DNA of 64,000 nucleotides from contig NZ_CP024768.1 in the NCBI RefSeq assembly GCF_011395035.1, forward strand, positions 124,001 through 188,000. Reading direction: 5' to 3'. The position numbers and the translations under genes are program-made. The notes beneath the pieces are model-generated. The model searched no databases. It saw only the letters and a list, made by a program, of their open reading frames with translations, and was not told where the DNA came from. This document shows positions 52,543 through 61,982 of this stretch, piece after piece (the stretch's first letter is position 1; every line of letters begins with the position of its first letter). Origin of the DNA: Pantoea cypripedii (lineage in GTDB: Bacteria; Pseudomonadota; Gammaproteobacteria; Enterobacterales; Enterobacteriaceae).

Positions 52543-53325
52543 ATGTTTGATATCGGTGTAAACCTGACCAGCACGCAATTCGCGAAAGATCGCGAACAAG
52601 TGGTGACACGTGCGCGCGACGCAGGCGTCACCGGCCTGTTAATCACGGGTACCAACGCGCTGGAAAGCCAGCAGGCGCAACGGCTGGCTGCATTGCATCC
52701 TGACTATTGCTGGTCAACCGCGGGTGTGCATCCGCACCATGCCAGCGAATGGTCAGCTGAAACCGCCAACACCCTGCGCCGCCTGGCGGAAAGTGAGCAG
52801 GTGGTGGCGATGGGTGAGTGCGGGCTGGACTTTAACCGCAACTTCTCCGCGCATGACCAGCAGGAGTACGCTTTCGATGCGCAACTTCAGCTGGCGGCTG
52901 AATTGCAGCTGCCGGTATTTCTGCATTGCCGTGAAGCGCACGCGCGTTTTGCGGCGATTCTGCAACCCTGGTTGCCAAAACTGGTGGGGGCGGTGGCGCA
53001 CTGCTTTACCGGCACGCGCGAGGAACTGGAGGCCTGCCTGGATTTGGGGCTGTCAGTGGGGATTACCGGTTGGGTGTGCGACGAACGCCGTGGCATGGAG
53101 CTGCGTGCAATGCTGCCCTTGATCCCGGCCGACCGCCTGTTGCTGGAAACCGATGCGCCTTATTTGCTGCCGCGAGATATGCATCCGCGTCCGACGTCAC
53201 GTCGCAATGAACCCTGTTTTCTGCCGCACATCGTGCAGCAGGTGGCGTTATGGCGTAATGAGGATGCAGAAACGCTGGGGGCGCAGGTGGATCATAACGC
53301 GCGCCAGCTGTTCAGGCTGCCTTAG
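52543..53325 (+). CDS. tatD: TatD-family 3'-5' deoxyribonuclease
   Basis: Magnesium-dependent exonuclease of the TatD metal-hydrolase (TIM-barrel) family, implicated in repair of oxidised DNA and not needed for Tat export. ATG 52543 (MFDIGVNLTSTQF) gives 260 residues as in E. coli. Metal ligands are in AGVHPHH, GECGLDFNRNFS, FLHCREAH, AHCFTG and ETDAPYLLPR. Its stop overlaps the end of rfaH by 4 bp. Confidence 0.95.
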   Translation: MFDIGVNLTSTQFAKDREQVVTRARDAGVTGLLITGTNALESQQAQRLAALHPDYCWSTAGVHPHHASEWSAETANTLRRLAESEQVVAMGECGLDFNRNFSAHDQQEYAFDAQLQLAAELQLPVFLHCREAHARFAAILQPWLPKLVGAVAHCFTGTREELEACLDLGLSVGITGWVCDERRGMELRAMLPLIPADRLLLETDAPYLLPRDMHPRPTSRRNEPCFLPHIVQQVALWRNEDAETLGAQVDHNARQLFRLP

Positions 53326-53810
53326 GCTTTGCGGAACTGTTTGTTATCGACGCTGCGCATCACCTGTTTATTCAGCAGATTCAGCAGCAGGATAGAACGG
53401 GTTTCGCCATCTGGCTCGGCAAAAATGGCACGCAGACCTTCGAAGGTGCCATCGGTGATGATCACCTCATCACCGACCTGTGGCGTTTCCGGGTCCAGCA
53501 GGATCTGTGGTGCGTCACTTTGCAGCGCTTCGATCACTTCATACGGCACTGTCGCTGGCATCGCCCCAAAGCGCACGAAGTGGCTGACACCACGCGTGCT
53601 GCTGATGGTGGTGGTATGAATCGCTTCCGGATCGAATTCAATAAACAGATAGTTGGGGAACAGCGGTTCACTTACGGTGGTGCGTTTGCCACGAACGATT
53701 TTTTCCAGAGCAATCATCGGGCTGAGGCAATTCACCTCCTGCCGCTCAAGATGCTCTTTCGCGCGCAATAGCTGTCCACGTTTGCAATAAAGTAAGTACC
53801 AGGATTCCAT
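53322..53810 (-). CDS. rfaH: Transcription antitermination factor RfaH
   Basis: NusG paralogue recruited at ops sites to aid expression of long operons for LPS core, O-antigen or toxins. ATG 53810 (MESWYLLYCKRGQLLRA) behind GGGAG gives 162 residues as in E. coli; longer upstream frames are ignored. NusG-N domain to about 100, then the fold-switching KOW domain (VGDEVIITDGTFEGLRAIF). Confidence 0.96.
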   Translation of the reverse strand: MESWYLLYCKRGQLLRAKEHLERQEVNCLSPMIALEKIVRGKRTTVSEPLFPNYLFIEFDPEAIHTTTISSTRGVSHFVRFGAMPATVPYEVIEALQSDAPQILLDPETPQVGDEVIITDGTFEGLRAIFAEPDGETRSILLLNLLNKQVMRSVDNKQFRKA

Positions 53811-54018
53811 AACTGCTCCCAAAGAATGGACGCTAAGAATAGCAAACCTGCTTTCAGAGTTATAGCGCATCGGCCGGGGTAAACGCAGCTGTAAAACAAA
53901 TTTCACTACGATTTTTCTGAGTCTGAGAGCTTTTTGATCGTTTTCTGTAAGAAAATTGACGTCTGGCAATCTTCTGTATCAGACTCCTTCACCATCTTAT
54001 GAATGAAAGGACCGTCTG

Positions 54019-54750
54019 ATGGAACTGTTCCTGTTAAGTAACGGCAAGCTGGCCGACGATGCTCCGCTGCTGAGTTATGCCCACCCTCAACTTCATGCGA
54101 TGATTGCGCAGCGCGGTATCACCTCGGCGGTGCTGGTGCCTTATGCCATTATTCGTGGCGATCATGCCCAGCGCGCAAAAGACCTGAGCGATTCGCTCGG
54201 CATTCAGGTGCGTACCGTGCATGAGTTTGCTTCCCCGGTTGAAGCGATTGAACAGGCAGAGCTGATTCTGGTGAGCGGCGGCAACACCTGGCTGCTGAAC
54301 CAGATGCTGCATGAACATGGCCTGATTGTGGCCATCCAGCGCGCGGTGCGTGAACGTCGGGTGCCTTACGTTGGCTGGAGCGCCGGTTGCAATGTGGCGA
54401 CCCCTTCAATTCGTACCACTAACGATATGCCGGTGCGCAGCAGCGTGGTGTTACCGGCGCTGGGCCTGTTCCCGGTACAAATCAATCCGCATTACCTCGA
54501 CGCAAACGTCAGTGGCCATATGGGGGAAACCCGGGATGAGCGCCTGGCGGAGTTCTGCGCAGTCAATCCGACTGAATCGGTGATTGCCCTGCGCGAAGGC
54601 AGCTTCCTGCATGTCAGCGAAGATCGTCTGCGTTACTACAGCGCGCGTGGCGAAGATTTTAAAGTTTTCCGTCATGGTGAACCTGGTGCCGCGTACCACG
54701 ATGTCCTGGCGTTGCAATCACTGGTACCATTCTCCTGTCAGCCCGCCTGA
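54019..54750 (+). CDS. pepE: Peptidase E, alpha-aspartyl dipeptidase
   Basis: Cytoplasmic serine peptidase of family S51 that cleaves Asp-X dipeptides. 243 residues (229 in E. coli). The nucleophile serine is in VGWSAGCNVATPSIRTTNDMP; LVSGGNTWLL and INPHYLDANVSGHMGETRDERL carry the other family residues. AAAGGA precedes the ATG. In E. coli pepE lies elsewhere; here it stands between rfaH and ubiD. Similarity to E. coli PepE is moderate, so a paralogue is possible. Confidence 0.88.
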   Translation: MELFLLSNGKLADDAPLLSYAHPQLHAMIAQRGITSAVLVPYAIIRGDHAQRAKDLSDSLGIQVRTVHEFASPVEAIEQAELILVSGGNTWLLNQMLHEHGLIVAIQRAVRERRVPYVGWSAGCNVATPSIRTTNDMPVRSSVVLPALGLFPVQINPHYLDANVSGHMGETRDERLAEFCAVNPTESVIALREGSFLHVSEDRLRYYSARGEDFKVFRHGEPGAAYHDVLALQSLVPFSCQPA

Positions 54751-54784
54751 CGCAGAAACCTCAACAAGCCTGCGGAATCGGCCC

Positions 54785-54790
54785 TATAAT
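54785..54790 (+). promoter_or_regulatory. Likely -10 element of the ubiD promoter
   Basis: A perfect TATAAT 35 bp before the ubiD ATG; the -35 is poor (TCAACA at 54761-54766). Confidence 0.5.
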
Positions 54791-54824
54791 GGCCGATTAT
54801 CTCAGGCCGGAAAGCTAACCCTAC

Positions 54825-56309
54825 ATGAAATATCAGGATTTACGTGATTTCCTTGCGTTGCTGGAGCAGCGGGGCGAGTTAAAACGCATCACTCAGGCGA
54901 TCGATCCCGAACTGGAGATGACCGAAATTGCTGACCGCACCCTGCGTGCTGGCGGTCCGGCGCTGCTGTTCGAAAATCCGAAAGGCTACAACATGCCGGT
55001 GCTGTGCAACCTGTTCGGTACGCCGAAACGCGTGGCGATGGGCATGGGGCAGGAAGAAGTCAGCGCGCTGCGCGAAGTGGGCAAGCTGCTGGCATTTCTG
55101 AAAGAACCCGAACCGCCCAAAGGTTTCCGCGATCTGTTCGACAAGATGCCGCAGTTTAAGCAGGTGCTGAACATGCCGACCAAACGGCTGCGTAATGCGC
55201 CGTGCCAGGAAGAAGTGTTCAGCGGTGACGAGGTCGATTTATCGCGAATTCCGGTGATGAAATGCTGGCCGGATGATGCCGCGCCGCTGATTACCTGGGG
55301 TCTGACCGTGACGCGTGGGCCGCATAAAGAGCGGCAGAATCTGGGGATTTATCGCCAGCAGGTGATTGGCAAAAATCGTCTGATTATGCGCTGGCTGTCG
55401 CATCGTGGTGGCGCGCTCGATTTTCAGGAATGGTGTAAAGCCCATCCCGGTGAGCGTTTTCCGGTTTCTGTCGCCCTGGGGGCTGACCCGGCGACCATTC
55501 TTGGCGCCGTGACGCCGGTACCGGATACCTTATCGGAATACGCATTCGCGGGCCTGCTGCGTGGCAATAAAACCGAGGTGGTGAAGTGCCTGTCTAACGA
55601 CCTCGAAGTTCCTGCCAGTGCTGAAATCGTGCTGGAAGGTTATATCGAACCGGGCGATATGGCACCAGAAGGTCCTTACGGCGACCACACCGGCTACTAC
55701 AATGAAGTAGATAATTTCCCGGTGTTTACCGTGACGCACATAACGCAACGTCGTAATCCGATTTATCACTCAACCTATACCGGCCGTCCACCGGATGAAC
55801 CTGCGGTGCTGGGTGTGGCGTTGAATGAAGTGCTGGTGCCGATTCTGATCAAACAGTTCCCGGAAATTGTCGATTTCTATCTGCCGCCGGAAGGCTGTTC
55901 GTATCGCCTGGCGGTAGTGACGATGAAAAAACAGTATGCCGGTCACGCGAAGCGCGTGATGTTTGGCGTCTGGTCGTTCCTGCGGCAGTTCATGTACACC
56001 AAATTTGTTATTGTGTGTGACGATGACGTCAACGCGCGTGACTGGAACGATGTGATTTGGGCGATTACCACCCGTATGGACCCGGCGCGCGACACGGTGC
56101 TTGTGGAGAACACGCCGATCGACTACCTCGACTTCGCTTCGCCAGTCTCCGGGCTGGGTTCGAAGATGGGGCTCGATGCCACCAATAAATGGCCGGGCGA
56201 AACGACGCGTGAATGGGGAACCCCGATTGTCAAAGATCCGGCGGTTACGGCGCGTATTGACGCCATCTGGGATGAGTTAGGTATCTTTGCAGAGCCGCCG
56301 CAGCGCTGA
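54825..56309 (+). CDS. ubiD: 4-hydroxy-3-polyprenylbenzoate decarboxylase UbiD
   Basis: Prenylated-FMN-dependent decarboxylase of ubiquinone synthesis; its cofactor is made by UbiX, and the neighbouring Fre may supply reduced flavin. 494 residues (497 in E. coli). Conserved stretches include QNLGIYRQQVIGKNRLIMRW, GRPPDEPAVLG and EGPYGDHTGYY, the latter with active-site Glu. Same order ubiD-fre as in E. coli. Confidence 0.97.
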   Translation: MKYQDLRDFLALLEQRGELKRITQAIDPELEMTEIADRTLRAGGPALLFENPKGYNMPVLCNLFGTPKRVAMGMGQEEVSALREVGKLLAFLKEPEPPKGFRDLFDKMPQFKQVLNMPTKRLRNAPCQEEVFSGDEVDLSRIPVMKCWPDDAAPLITWGLTVTRGPHKERQNLGIYRQQVIGKNRLIMRWLSHRGGALDFQEWCKAHPGERFPVSVALGADPATILGAVTPVPDTLSEYAFAGLLRGNKTEVVKCLSNDLEVPASAEIVLEGYIEPGDMAPEGPYGDHTGYYNEVDNFPVFTVTHITQRRNPIYHSTYTGRPPDEPAVLGVALNEVLVPILIKQFPEIVDFYLPPEGCSYRLAVVTMKKQYAGHAKRVMFGVWSFLRQFMYTKFVIVCDDDVNARDWNDVIWAITTRMDPARDTVLVENTPIDYLDFASPVSGLGSKMGLDATNKWPGETTREWGTPIVKDPAVTARIDAIWDELGIFAEPPQR

Positions 56310-56351
56310 CGGCGCTGAATAACCATAAAAACGACCCGACAGAGGGAACGC

Positions 56352-57053
56352 ATGACAACGTTAAGCTGTAAAGTGACTTCGGTTGAAGCGATTACTGATA
56401 CCGTCTACCGCGTCCGTTTAATTCCGGCAGCGAATTTTAGCTTTCGTGCCGGACAGTACCTGATGGTGGTGATGGATGAACGGGATAAGCGCCCGTTTTC
56501 CCTGGCGTCCACGCCAATGGAAAAAGATATCATTGAGCTGCACATCGGCGCATCAGAGCTCAATCTCTACGCGATGGCAGTGATGGAGCGTATCCAGAAT
56601 CAGCGTGAAATCACCGTGGACATGCCGCATGGCGATGCCTGGCTGCGTGAAGATAGCGAGCGCCCCATCATCCTGATTGCCGGAGGGACCGGATTCTCCT
56701 ACGCCCGTTCCATTCTGCTGACCGCGCTGGCGCAGCAGCCCGATCGTGATATCGCCATTTACTGGGGTGGCCGCGAACTGACTCATCTCTACGATCTTGA
56801 CGAACTGAATGCGCTGGCGGTGAAACATCCCAATTTGCAGGTGATCCCGGTGGTTGAACAGCCGGAAGCCAGCTGGCAGGGACGTACTGGCACGGTGCTG
56901 ACGGCGGTGATGCAGGACTACGCTTCGTTGAGCGGCCACGATATCTATATCGCGGGCCGTTTCGAAATGGCGAAGATTGCACGTGAACGCTTCTGTGCGG
57001 AACGTGGTGCACTGGAAGCGCAGATGTACGGCGATGCCTTCGCGTTTATCTGA
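56352..57053 (+). CDS. fre: NAD(P)H-flavin reductase Fre
   Basis: Reduces free riboflavin, FMN and FAD with NADPH or NADH; also a ferric and cob(III)alamin reductase. 233 residues as in E. coli. Flavin-binding RPFSLASTP, NAD-binding IAGGTGFSYARSIL and the C-terminal DIYIAGRFEMAKIARERFCAERG match the family. AGAGGG precedes the ATG. Confidence 0.96.
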   Translation: MTTLSCKVTSVEAITDTVYRVRLIPAANFSFRAGQYLMVVMDERDKRPFSLASTPMEKDIIELHIGASELNLYAMAVMERIQNQREITVDMPHGDAWLREDSERPIILIAGGTGFSYARSILLTALAQQPDRDIAIYWGGRELTHLYDLDELNALAVKHPNLQVIPVVEQPEASWQGRTGTVLTAVMQDYASLSGHDIYIAGRFEMAKIARERFCAERGALEAQMYGDAFAFI

Positions 57054-57059
57054 TCGGGT

Positions 57060-57083
57060 AAAAAGCCCGCCCGAGAGGGCGGG
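57060..57083 (-). terminator. Terminator of fadBA
   Basis: Stem CCCGCCC/GGGCGGG with loop of four (57066-57083); read on the minus strand it is followed by a short CTTTTT tract. It may also slow transcription coming from fre. Confidence 0.8.
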
Positions 57084-57105
57084 AAATCATGCAGTGGTCA
57101 ACGTA

Positions 57106-58269
57106 TTACAGACGTTCGAATACCGTTGCGATGCCCTGGCCTAAACCAATACACATGGTCGCCAGACCAAACTGAACATCGCGTTTTTCCATCAGATTCA
57201 GCAATGTGGTGCTGATACGCGCGCCGGAACATCCCAGTGGATGACCGAGCGCAATCGCGCCACCATTCAGGTTCACTTTCTCGTCTATCTGCTCCAGTAA
57301 GCCTAAATCTTTCAGGCAGGGTAGCGTTTGGGCGGCGAAAGCCTCGTTTAGCTCGAACAGGCCAATATCCTGCACTGTCAGACCGGCGCGTTTCAGTGCC
57401 AGCTTACTGGCCGGTACCGGGCCGTATCCCATAATGGAAGGATCGCAGCCGACCACTGCCATGCTGCGAATACGTGCGCGTGGTGTCAGGCCCAGCTCTC
57501 GTGCCCGGCTTTCACCCATAATCAACATGGCGGCGGCGCCGTCGGAAAGCGCCGAGGAGCTACCGGCGGTGACGGTACCGTTGACCGGATCAAACGCCGG
57601 TTTCAACGCCGCTAATCCTTCCAGGCTGGCATCTTCGCGGATCACTTCATCGGCGTCATAGCGTTTCAGTACGCCATCAACATCGTGACCATAGGTCGGG
57701 ATAATTTCCCGTTTAAAATCGCCGCGCTGGGTGGCCTGCCAGGCGCGCTGATGTGAGCGTAACGCAAAGGCATCCTGCTGTTCGCGGCTGATATGGTGCA
57801 TCCGTGCCAGCATTTCGGCGGTCAGCCCCATCATCCCAGCGGCTTTCGCCACCGTGCGGCTCAGGCCGGGATGAAAATCCACACCGTGACTCATCGGCAC
57901 GTGACCCATATGTTCGACACCGCCAATCAGGCAACTTTGGGCATCGCCCACCATAATGGCGCGCGCGGCATCGTGCAGTGCCTGCATTGACGACCCGCAT
58001 AAGCGGTTCACGGTACTGGCGGGGACGCGATGTGGTATCTCCGCCAGCAGCGCCGCATTACGGGCAATGTTAAAACCCTGCTCCAGCGTTTGCTGCACGC
58101 AGCCCCAGATGATGTCATCCAGCGTGGCGGGATCGAGTGCCGGGTTGCGGCTGAGTAATTCGCGCATCAGATGGGCTGAGAGATCTTCTGCGCGCACCTG
58201 ACGAAACGCTCCGCCTTTGGAACGGCCCATTGGCGTGCGGGCAGCATCGATAATAACGACATTTTCCAT
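57106..58269 (-). CDS. fadA: 3-ketoacyl-CoA thiolase FadA
   Basis: Beta subunit of the aerobic fatty acid oxidation complex; thiolytic cleavage of 3-ketoacyl-CoA. ATG 58269 (MENVVIIDAARTPMGRSK) with AGGA upstream gives 387 residues as in E. coli; the frame is open beyond this into fadB. Nucleophile Cys in NRLCGSSMQ, and His and Cys in ALGHPLGCSGAR and ATMCIGLGQG. It starts 10 bp after fadB. Confidence 0.97.
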   Translation of the reverse strand: MENVVIIDAARTPMGRSKGGAFRQVRAEDLSAHLMRELLSRNPALDPATLDDIIWGCVQQTLEQGFNIARNAALLAEIPHRVPASTVNRLCGSSMQALHDAARAIMVGDAQSCLIGGVEHMGHVPMSHGVDFHPGLSRTVAKAAGMMGLTAEMLARMHHISREQQDAFALRSHQRAWQATQRGDFKREIIPTYGHDVDGVLKRYDADEVIREDASLEGLAALKPAFDPVNGTVTAGSSSALSDGAAAMLIMGESRARELGLTPRARIRSMAVVGCDPSIMGYGPVPASKLALKRAGLTVQDIGLFELNEAFAAQTLPCLKDLGLLEQIDEKVNLNGGAIALGHPLGCSGARISTTLLNLMEKRDVQFGLATMCIGLGQGIATVFERL

Positions 58270-58279
58270 TTTAAAATCC

Positions 58280-60463
58280 TCAGGCAGTTTGCAGCGCAGC
58301 TTCATCAATCGGAAGAGCGGCGGGATACCAGCTTTGATGCTGATGGGCAATGTGTACCAGCAACTCCGGCAATGCATACAGCGGGCCGAGTGCGGTATAA
58401 CGCTTCGCCTGATCCACCACCGTGCTGTTCCCCAGCGTGTCCATATAACGGAAGGCACCACCGCGGAACGGCGGGAAGCCGAGACCATAGACCAGCGCCA
58501 TGTCCGCTTCCGCTGGAGAGGCGATAATCTTCTCTTCCAGGCAGCGCACCACTTCATGCAGCATCGGCAGCATCATGCGGTTGGCAATCTCTTCATCGCT
58601 GAAGACGCGTTTCGGCTGGCAAACGTGCTGCAACAGCGTATCCACTTCGGCATCGGCTTGTTTCTGTGCTTTGCCCTTTTTGTCCTCTGTCCAGCGCCAG
58701 AAACCCAGGCCATTTTTCTGACCGTATCGTCCGGCTTCGTACAGCACGTCAATGGCGTCGCGATAATCTTTCTGCATCCGTGACGGGAAGCCCTGCGCCA
58801 TCACCTGCTGGGCATGGTGAGCGGTATCAATGCCGACCACATCCAGCAGCCATGCCGGACCCATCGGCCAGCCGAATTGTTTCTCCATCACTTTGTCGAT
58901 CTGGCGGAAGTCGGCACCGTCGCGCAGCAGCAGGCTGAAGGCGGCAAAGTAGGGGAACAGTACGCGGTTAACAAAGAAGCCGGGACAGTCATTAACCACG
59001 ATCGGTGTCTTGCCCATTTTGCTGGCCCAGGCGACGACTTTTCCGAGCGTCTCCTCGGAGGTCTTTTCACCGCGAATCACTTCGACCAATGGCATGCGTG
59101 GCACCGGATTGAAGAAATGCATGCCACAGAAGTTTTCAGGACGTTGCAGCGCCTGCGCCAGCTGGCTAATCGGAATGGTTGAGGTGTTGGAAGCCAGAAT
59201 GGCGTCATCACGCAGATGTTGCTCGGTCTCGGCCAGCACTTTGGCTTTGATTTGCGGGTTTTCCACTACCGCCTCAACCACCACATCGGCGCGCTCAAAC
59301 CCGGCGTAGTCCAGCGTGGGCTGGATGGTGGTCAGCACGCTGGCGAGTTTCGCACCGTCAATCTTGCCGCGTTCCAGTTGCTTGTTCAGCAGTTTGCTGG
59401 CTTCTTTCATACCGAGTGCCAGCGCCTGTGGATTGATATCTTTCATCTGCACCGGCACGCCTTTCCATGCCGACTGATAAGCAATGCCGCCGCCCATAAT
59501 ACCTGCACCGAGAACCGCCGCCTGCGCCGGGGTGCTGGTGGCATTACCGCGTTTTTTGGCTAATCCTTTGACGTATTGATCGTTAAGGAAGATGCCGACC
59601 AGCGCGCGCGCTACGTCACTTTGCGCCAGGGGCACAAAGGCAGCCGTTTCCAGTTTCAATGCATCATCGCGGCCCAACCCGGCAGCGGCTTCAATGGTTT
59701 TTACTGCCGTGATGGGGGCCGGGTAATGTTTGCCTGCGGTTTGCAGTACCATGCTTTTGGCGATGGTAAAGCTCATGGCGGCTTCAATCGGGCTGAGTTT
59801 CAGCGGTGCCAGTTTCGGTGCGCGACGTGCCTGCCAGCTGCCCTGGATGATGGCATCCTGGAGGACGGTTAAGGCTGCGCTGCGCAATTTATCGCTGCTC
59901 ACGACCGCATCGACCAGGCCCAGTTTCAGCGCGCTGATGCCATCGACATCTTTACCGGCGGCGATAATCTCCAGTGCGCTGTCGGCGCCCAGCAAACGCG
60001 GCAGGCGGACGCTGCCGCCAAAACCGGGCATGATGCCCAGTTTGGTCTCCGGCAGACCGATGCGGGTTGATGCAGTGGCGATACGGAAGTCAGCCGCCAG
60101 TACGCACTCGCAACCGCCGCCCAGCGCATAACCGTCAATCGCGGCAACGGTAGGCACCGGCAAATCTTCCAGACGATTAAAAATGCTGTTGGCAAAGGCC
60201 AGCCACTGGCTCAGCTTTTCAACCGGGGCATCGAACAGGGAAAGAAATTCGGTGATGTCGGCACCGACAATAAACGCCGGTTTTGCCGAAGTGAGCAGCA
60301 GGCCGCGCAGTGCGGGTTGCTGTTCCAGTACACCCAGCGCCTCACCCAGGGAGGCAACGGTTTTGGTATCGAGTTTATTCACCGAACCGGGGGCATCAAA
60401 AACCAGCTCGGCGATGCCATCGTCAAGCCAGCGAACAGAAAGGGTATCGCCTTGGTAAAGCAT
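58280..60463 (-). CDS. fadB: Fatty acid oxidation complex subunit alpha FadB
   Basis: Bifunctional enoyl-CoA hydratase / 3-hydroxyacyl-CoA dehydrogenase with isomerase and epimerase activities. 727 residues (729 in E. coli). The N-terminal crotonase domain has IDGYALGGGCECVLAADFR and GLPETKLGIMPGFGGS; the Rossmann domain has VLGAGIMGGGIAYQSA, with catalytic His in CGMHFFNPVPRMPLVEVI. FadR and pepQ lie upstream in the divergent region. Confidence 0.97.
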   Translation of the reverse strand: MLYQGDTLSVRWLDDGIAELVFDAPGSVNKLDTKTVASLGEALGVLEQQPALRGLLLTSAKPAFIVGADITEFLSLFDAPVEKLSQWLAFANSIFNRLEDLPVPTVAAIDGYALGGGCECVLAADFRIATASTRIGLPETKLGIMPGFGGSVRLPRLLGADSALEIIAAGKDVDGISALKLGLVDAVVSSDKLRSAALTVLQDAIIQGSWQARRAPKLAPLKLSPIEAAMSFTIAKSMVLQTAGKHYPAPITAVKTIEAAAGLGRDDALKLETAAFVPLAQSDVARALVGIFLNDQYVKGLAKKRGNATSTPAQAAVLGAGIMGGGIAYQSAWKGVPVQMKDINPQALALGMKEASKLLNKQLERGKIDGAKLASVLTTIQPTLDYAGFERADVVVEAVVENPQIKAKVLAETEQHLRDDAILASNTSTIPISQLAQALQRPENFCGMHFFNPVPRMPLVEVIRGEKTSEETLGKVVAWASKMGKTPIVVNDCPGFFVNRVLFPYFAAFSLLLRDGADFRQIDKVMEKQFGWPMGPAWLLDVVGIDTAHHAQQVMAQGFPSRMQKDYRDAIDVLYEAGRYGQKNGLGFWRWTEDKKGKAQKQADAEVDTLLQHVCQPKRVFSDEEIANRMMLPMLHEVVRCLEEKIIASPAEADMALVYGLGFPPFRGGAFRYMDTLGNSTVVDQAKRYTALGPLYALPELLVHIAHQHQSWYPAALPIDEAALQTA

Positions 60464-60490
60464 ATCCGTCTCCTGAAACCGCGAAAGTTG

Positions 60491-60507
60491 ATCTGGTCAT
60501 ACCAGAT
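60491..60507. promoter_or_regulatory. FadR operator of fadBA
   Basis: ATCTGGTCATACCAGAT is a perfect palindrome about its central base and nearly matches the E. coli fadB operator. It is 28 bp upstream of the fadB ATG. FadR would repress fadBA until long-chain acyl-CoA releases it. Confidence 0.9.
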
Positions 60508-60650
60508 GATCGTGAGTGTGGGTGTCGTGTTAATTTTTTGCAAACGAGAGTTTGCTTATTTGATACAGCGATCACAGCGTGCGGGGGCACGGCAACAAGG
60601 ACGCGGCTATGCTACACTGCGGCCATTTTCGCGATATCGGAGACAAGTCC

Positions 60651-61982
60651 ATGGATTCACTGAAAACCCTGTATCACGCGCATATCAATACGCTGCAACA
60701 GCGTGCGCAGCAGGTGCTGGCGCGTTTTAAACTTGATGCCATGCTGATTCATTCTGGCGAGTTGCTGACCGTGTTTCTCGACGATCATGACTATCCGTTT
60801 AAGGTGAATCCGCAATTCAAAGCCTGGGTGCCGGTCACGCAGGTGCCTGACTGCTGGTTATGGATCGACGGCGTGAATAAACCAAAGCTGTGGTTCTATT
60901 CGCCGGTGGATTACTGGCATAACGTGGAGCCACTGCCCAATAGCTTCTGGACCGGGGATGTTGACGTTATCGGTCTGAAAAACGCCGATGAAATTGGGCA
61001 ACTGCTGCCAGCCCAGCGCGATAATGTGGCTTATATCGGGCCGGTGCCGGCGCGTGCGACTCAGCTGGGTATCAAAGTCGATAGCATCAACCCCAAAGGG
61101 GTGATCGATTTCCTGCATTACCACCGCAGTATCAAAACCGATTATGAACTGGCCTGCATGCGTGAAGCGCAGAAGCTGGCAGTCGCCGGGCATCGTGCCG
61201 CCAAAGAAGCCTTTTTCTCCGGCATGAGCGAATTTGACATCAATATTGCCTACCTGAGCGCCACCGGCCATCGCGATATCGACGTGCCTTACGGCAACAT
61301 TATCGCGTTGAATGAACATGCCGCCGTGTTGCACTACACCAAACTGGATCATCAGCCACCGGCGAAACGCCATAGCTTTTTGATTGATGCCGGGGCGGAA
61401 TACCTGGGTTATGCGGCCGATTTGACCCGTAGCTATGCCGCGCAGGCGAAATCGCGCTATGCCGAAATGGTCGAGACGATGAATAAAGAGGAGCTGGCGC
61501 TGATCGCTACCCTCAAGGCTGGCGTGCGCTATACCGATTATCATCTGCAAATGCATCAACGCATTGCGCGGATGTTGCTGAAGTTTGAGCTGGTGAAAGG
61601 GCTGAGTGAAGAAACGCTGGTGGCGGAAGACTTAACCGGTCCGTTTATGCCGCATGGTCTTGGTCACCCGCTCGGTCTCCAGGTACACGACGTTGCCGGT
61701 TTTATGCAGGATGATAACGGTACGCATCTGGCTGCACCGGCGCAATATCCGTATCTGCGTTGCACCAGGGTGCTGGAGCCGGGCATGGTGATGACCATCG
61801 AACCTGGCTTCTACATTATCGATTCGCTGCTGGCGGCTCTGCGCAGTGGCAAATATAGCCAGCACTTTGACTGGCAGGCAATTGATGCGCTGAAGCCTTA
61901 TGGGGGGATTCGTATTGAGGATAATGTGGTGATCCATGCCAACCGGATTGAAAACATGACGCGCGATCTGCATCTGGCCTGA
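60651..61982 (+). CDS. pepQ: Xaa-Pro dipeptidase (prolidase)
   Basis: Manganese-dependent prolidase that cleaves Xaa-Pro dipeptides. ATG 60651 (MDSLKTLYHAHINTLQQR) behind GGAGA gives 443 residues as in E. coli. Pita-bread metal ligands lie in LIDAGAEYLGYAADLTRSY, FMPHGLGHPLGLQVHD, MTIEPGFY and GGIRIEDNVV. An extended -10 (TGCTACACT, 60610-60618) is the likely promoter. Its stop overlaps the yigZ start by 1 bp. Confidence 0.96.
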   Translation: MDSLKTLYHAHINTLQQRAQQVLARFKLDAMLIHSGELLTVFLDDHDYPFKVNPQFKAWVPVTQVPDCWLWIDGVNKPKLWFYSPVDYWHNVEPLPNSFWTGDVDVIGLKNADEIGQLLPAQRDNVAYIGPVPARATQLGIKVDSINPKGVIDFLHYHRSIKTDYELACMREAQKLAVAGHRAAKEAFFSGMSEFDINIAYLSATGHRDIDVPYGNIIALNEHAAVLHYTKLDHQPPAKRHSFLIDAGAEYLGYAADLTRSYAAQAKSRYAEMVETMNKEELALIATLKAGVRYTDYHLQMHQRIARMLLKFELVKGLSEETLVAEDLTGPFMPHGLGHPLGLQVHDVAGFMQDDNGTHLAAPAQYPYLRCTRVLEPGMVMTIEPGFYIIDSLLAALRSGKYSQHFDWQAIDALKPYGGIRIEDNVVIHANRIENMTRDLHLA

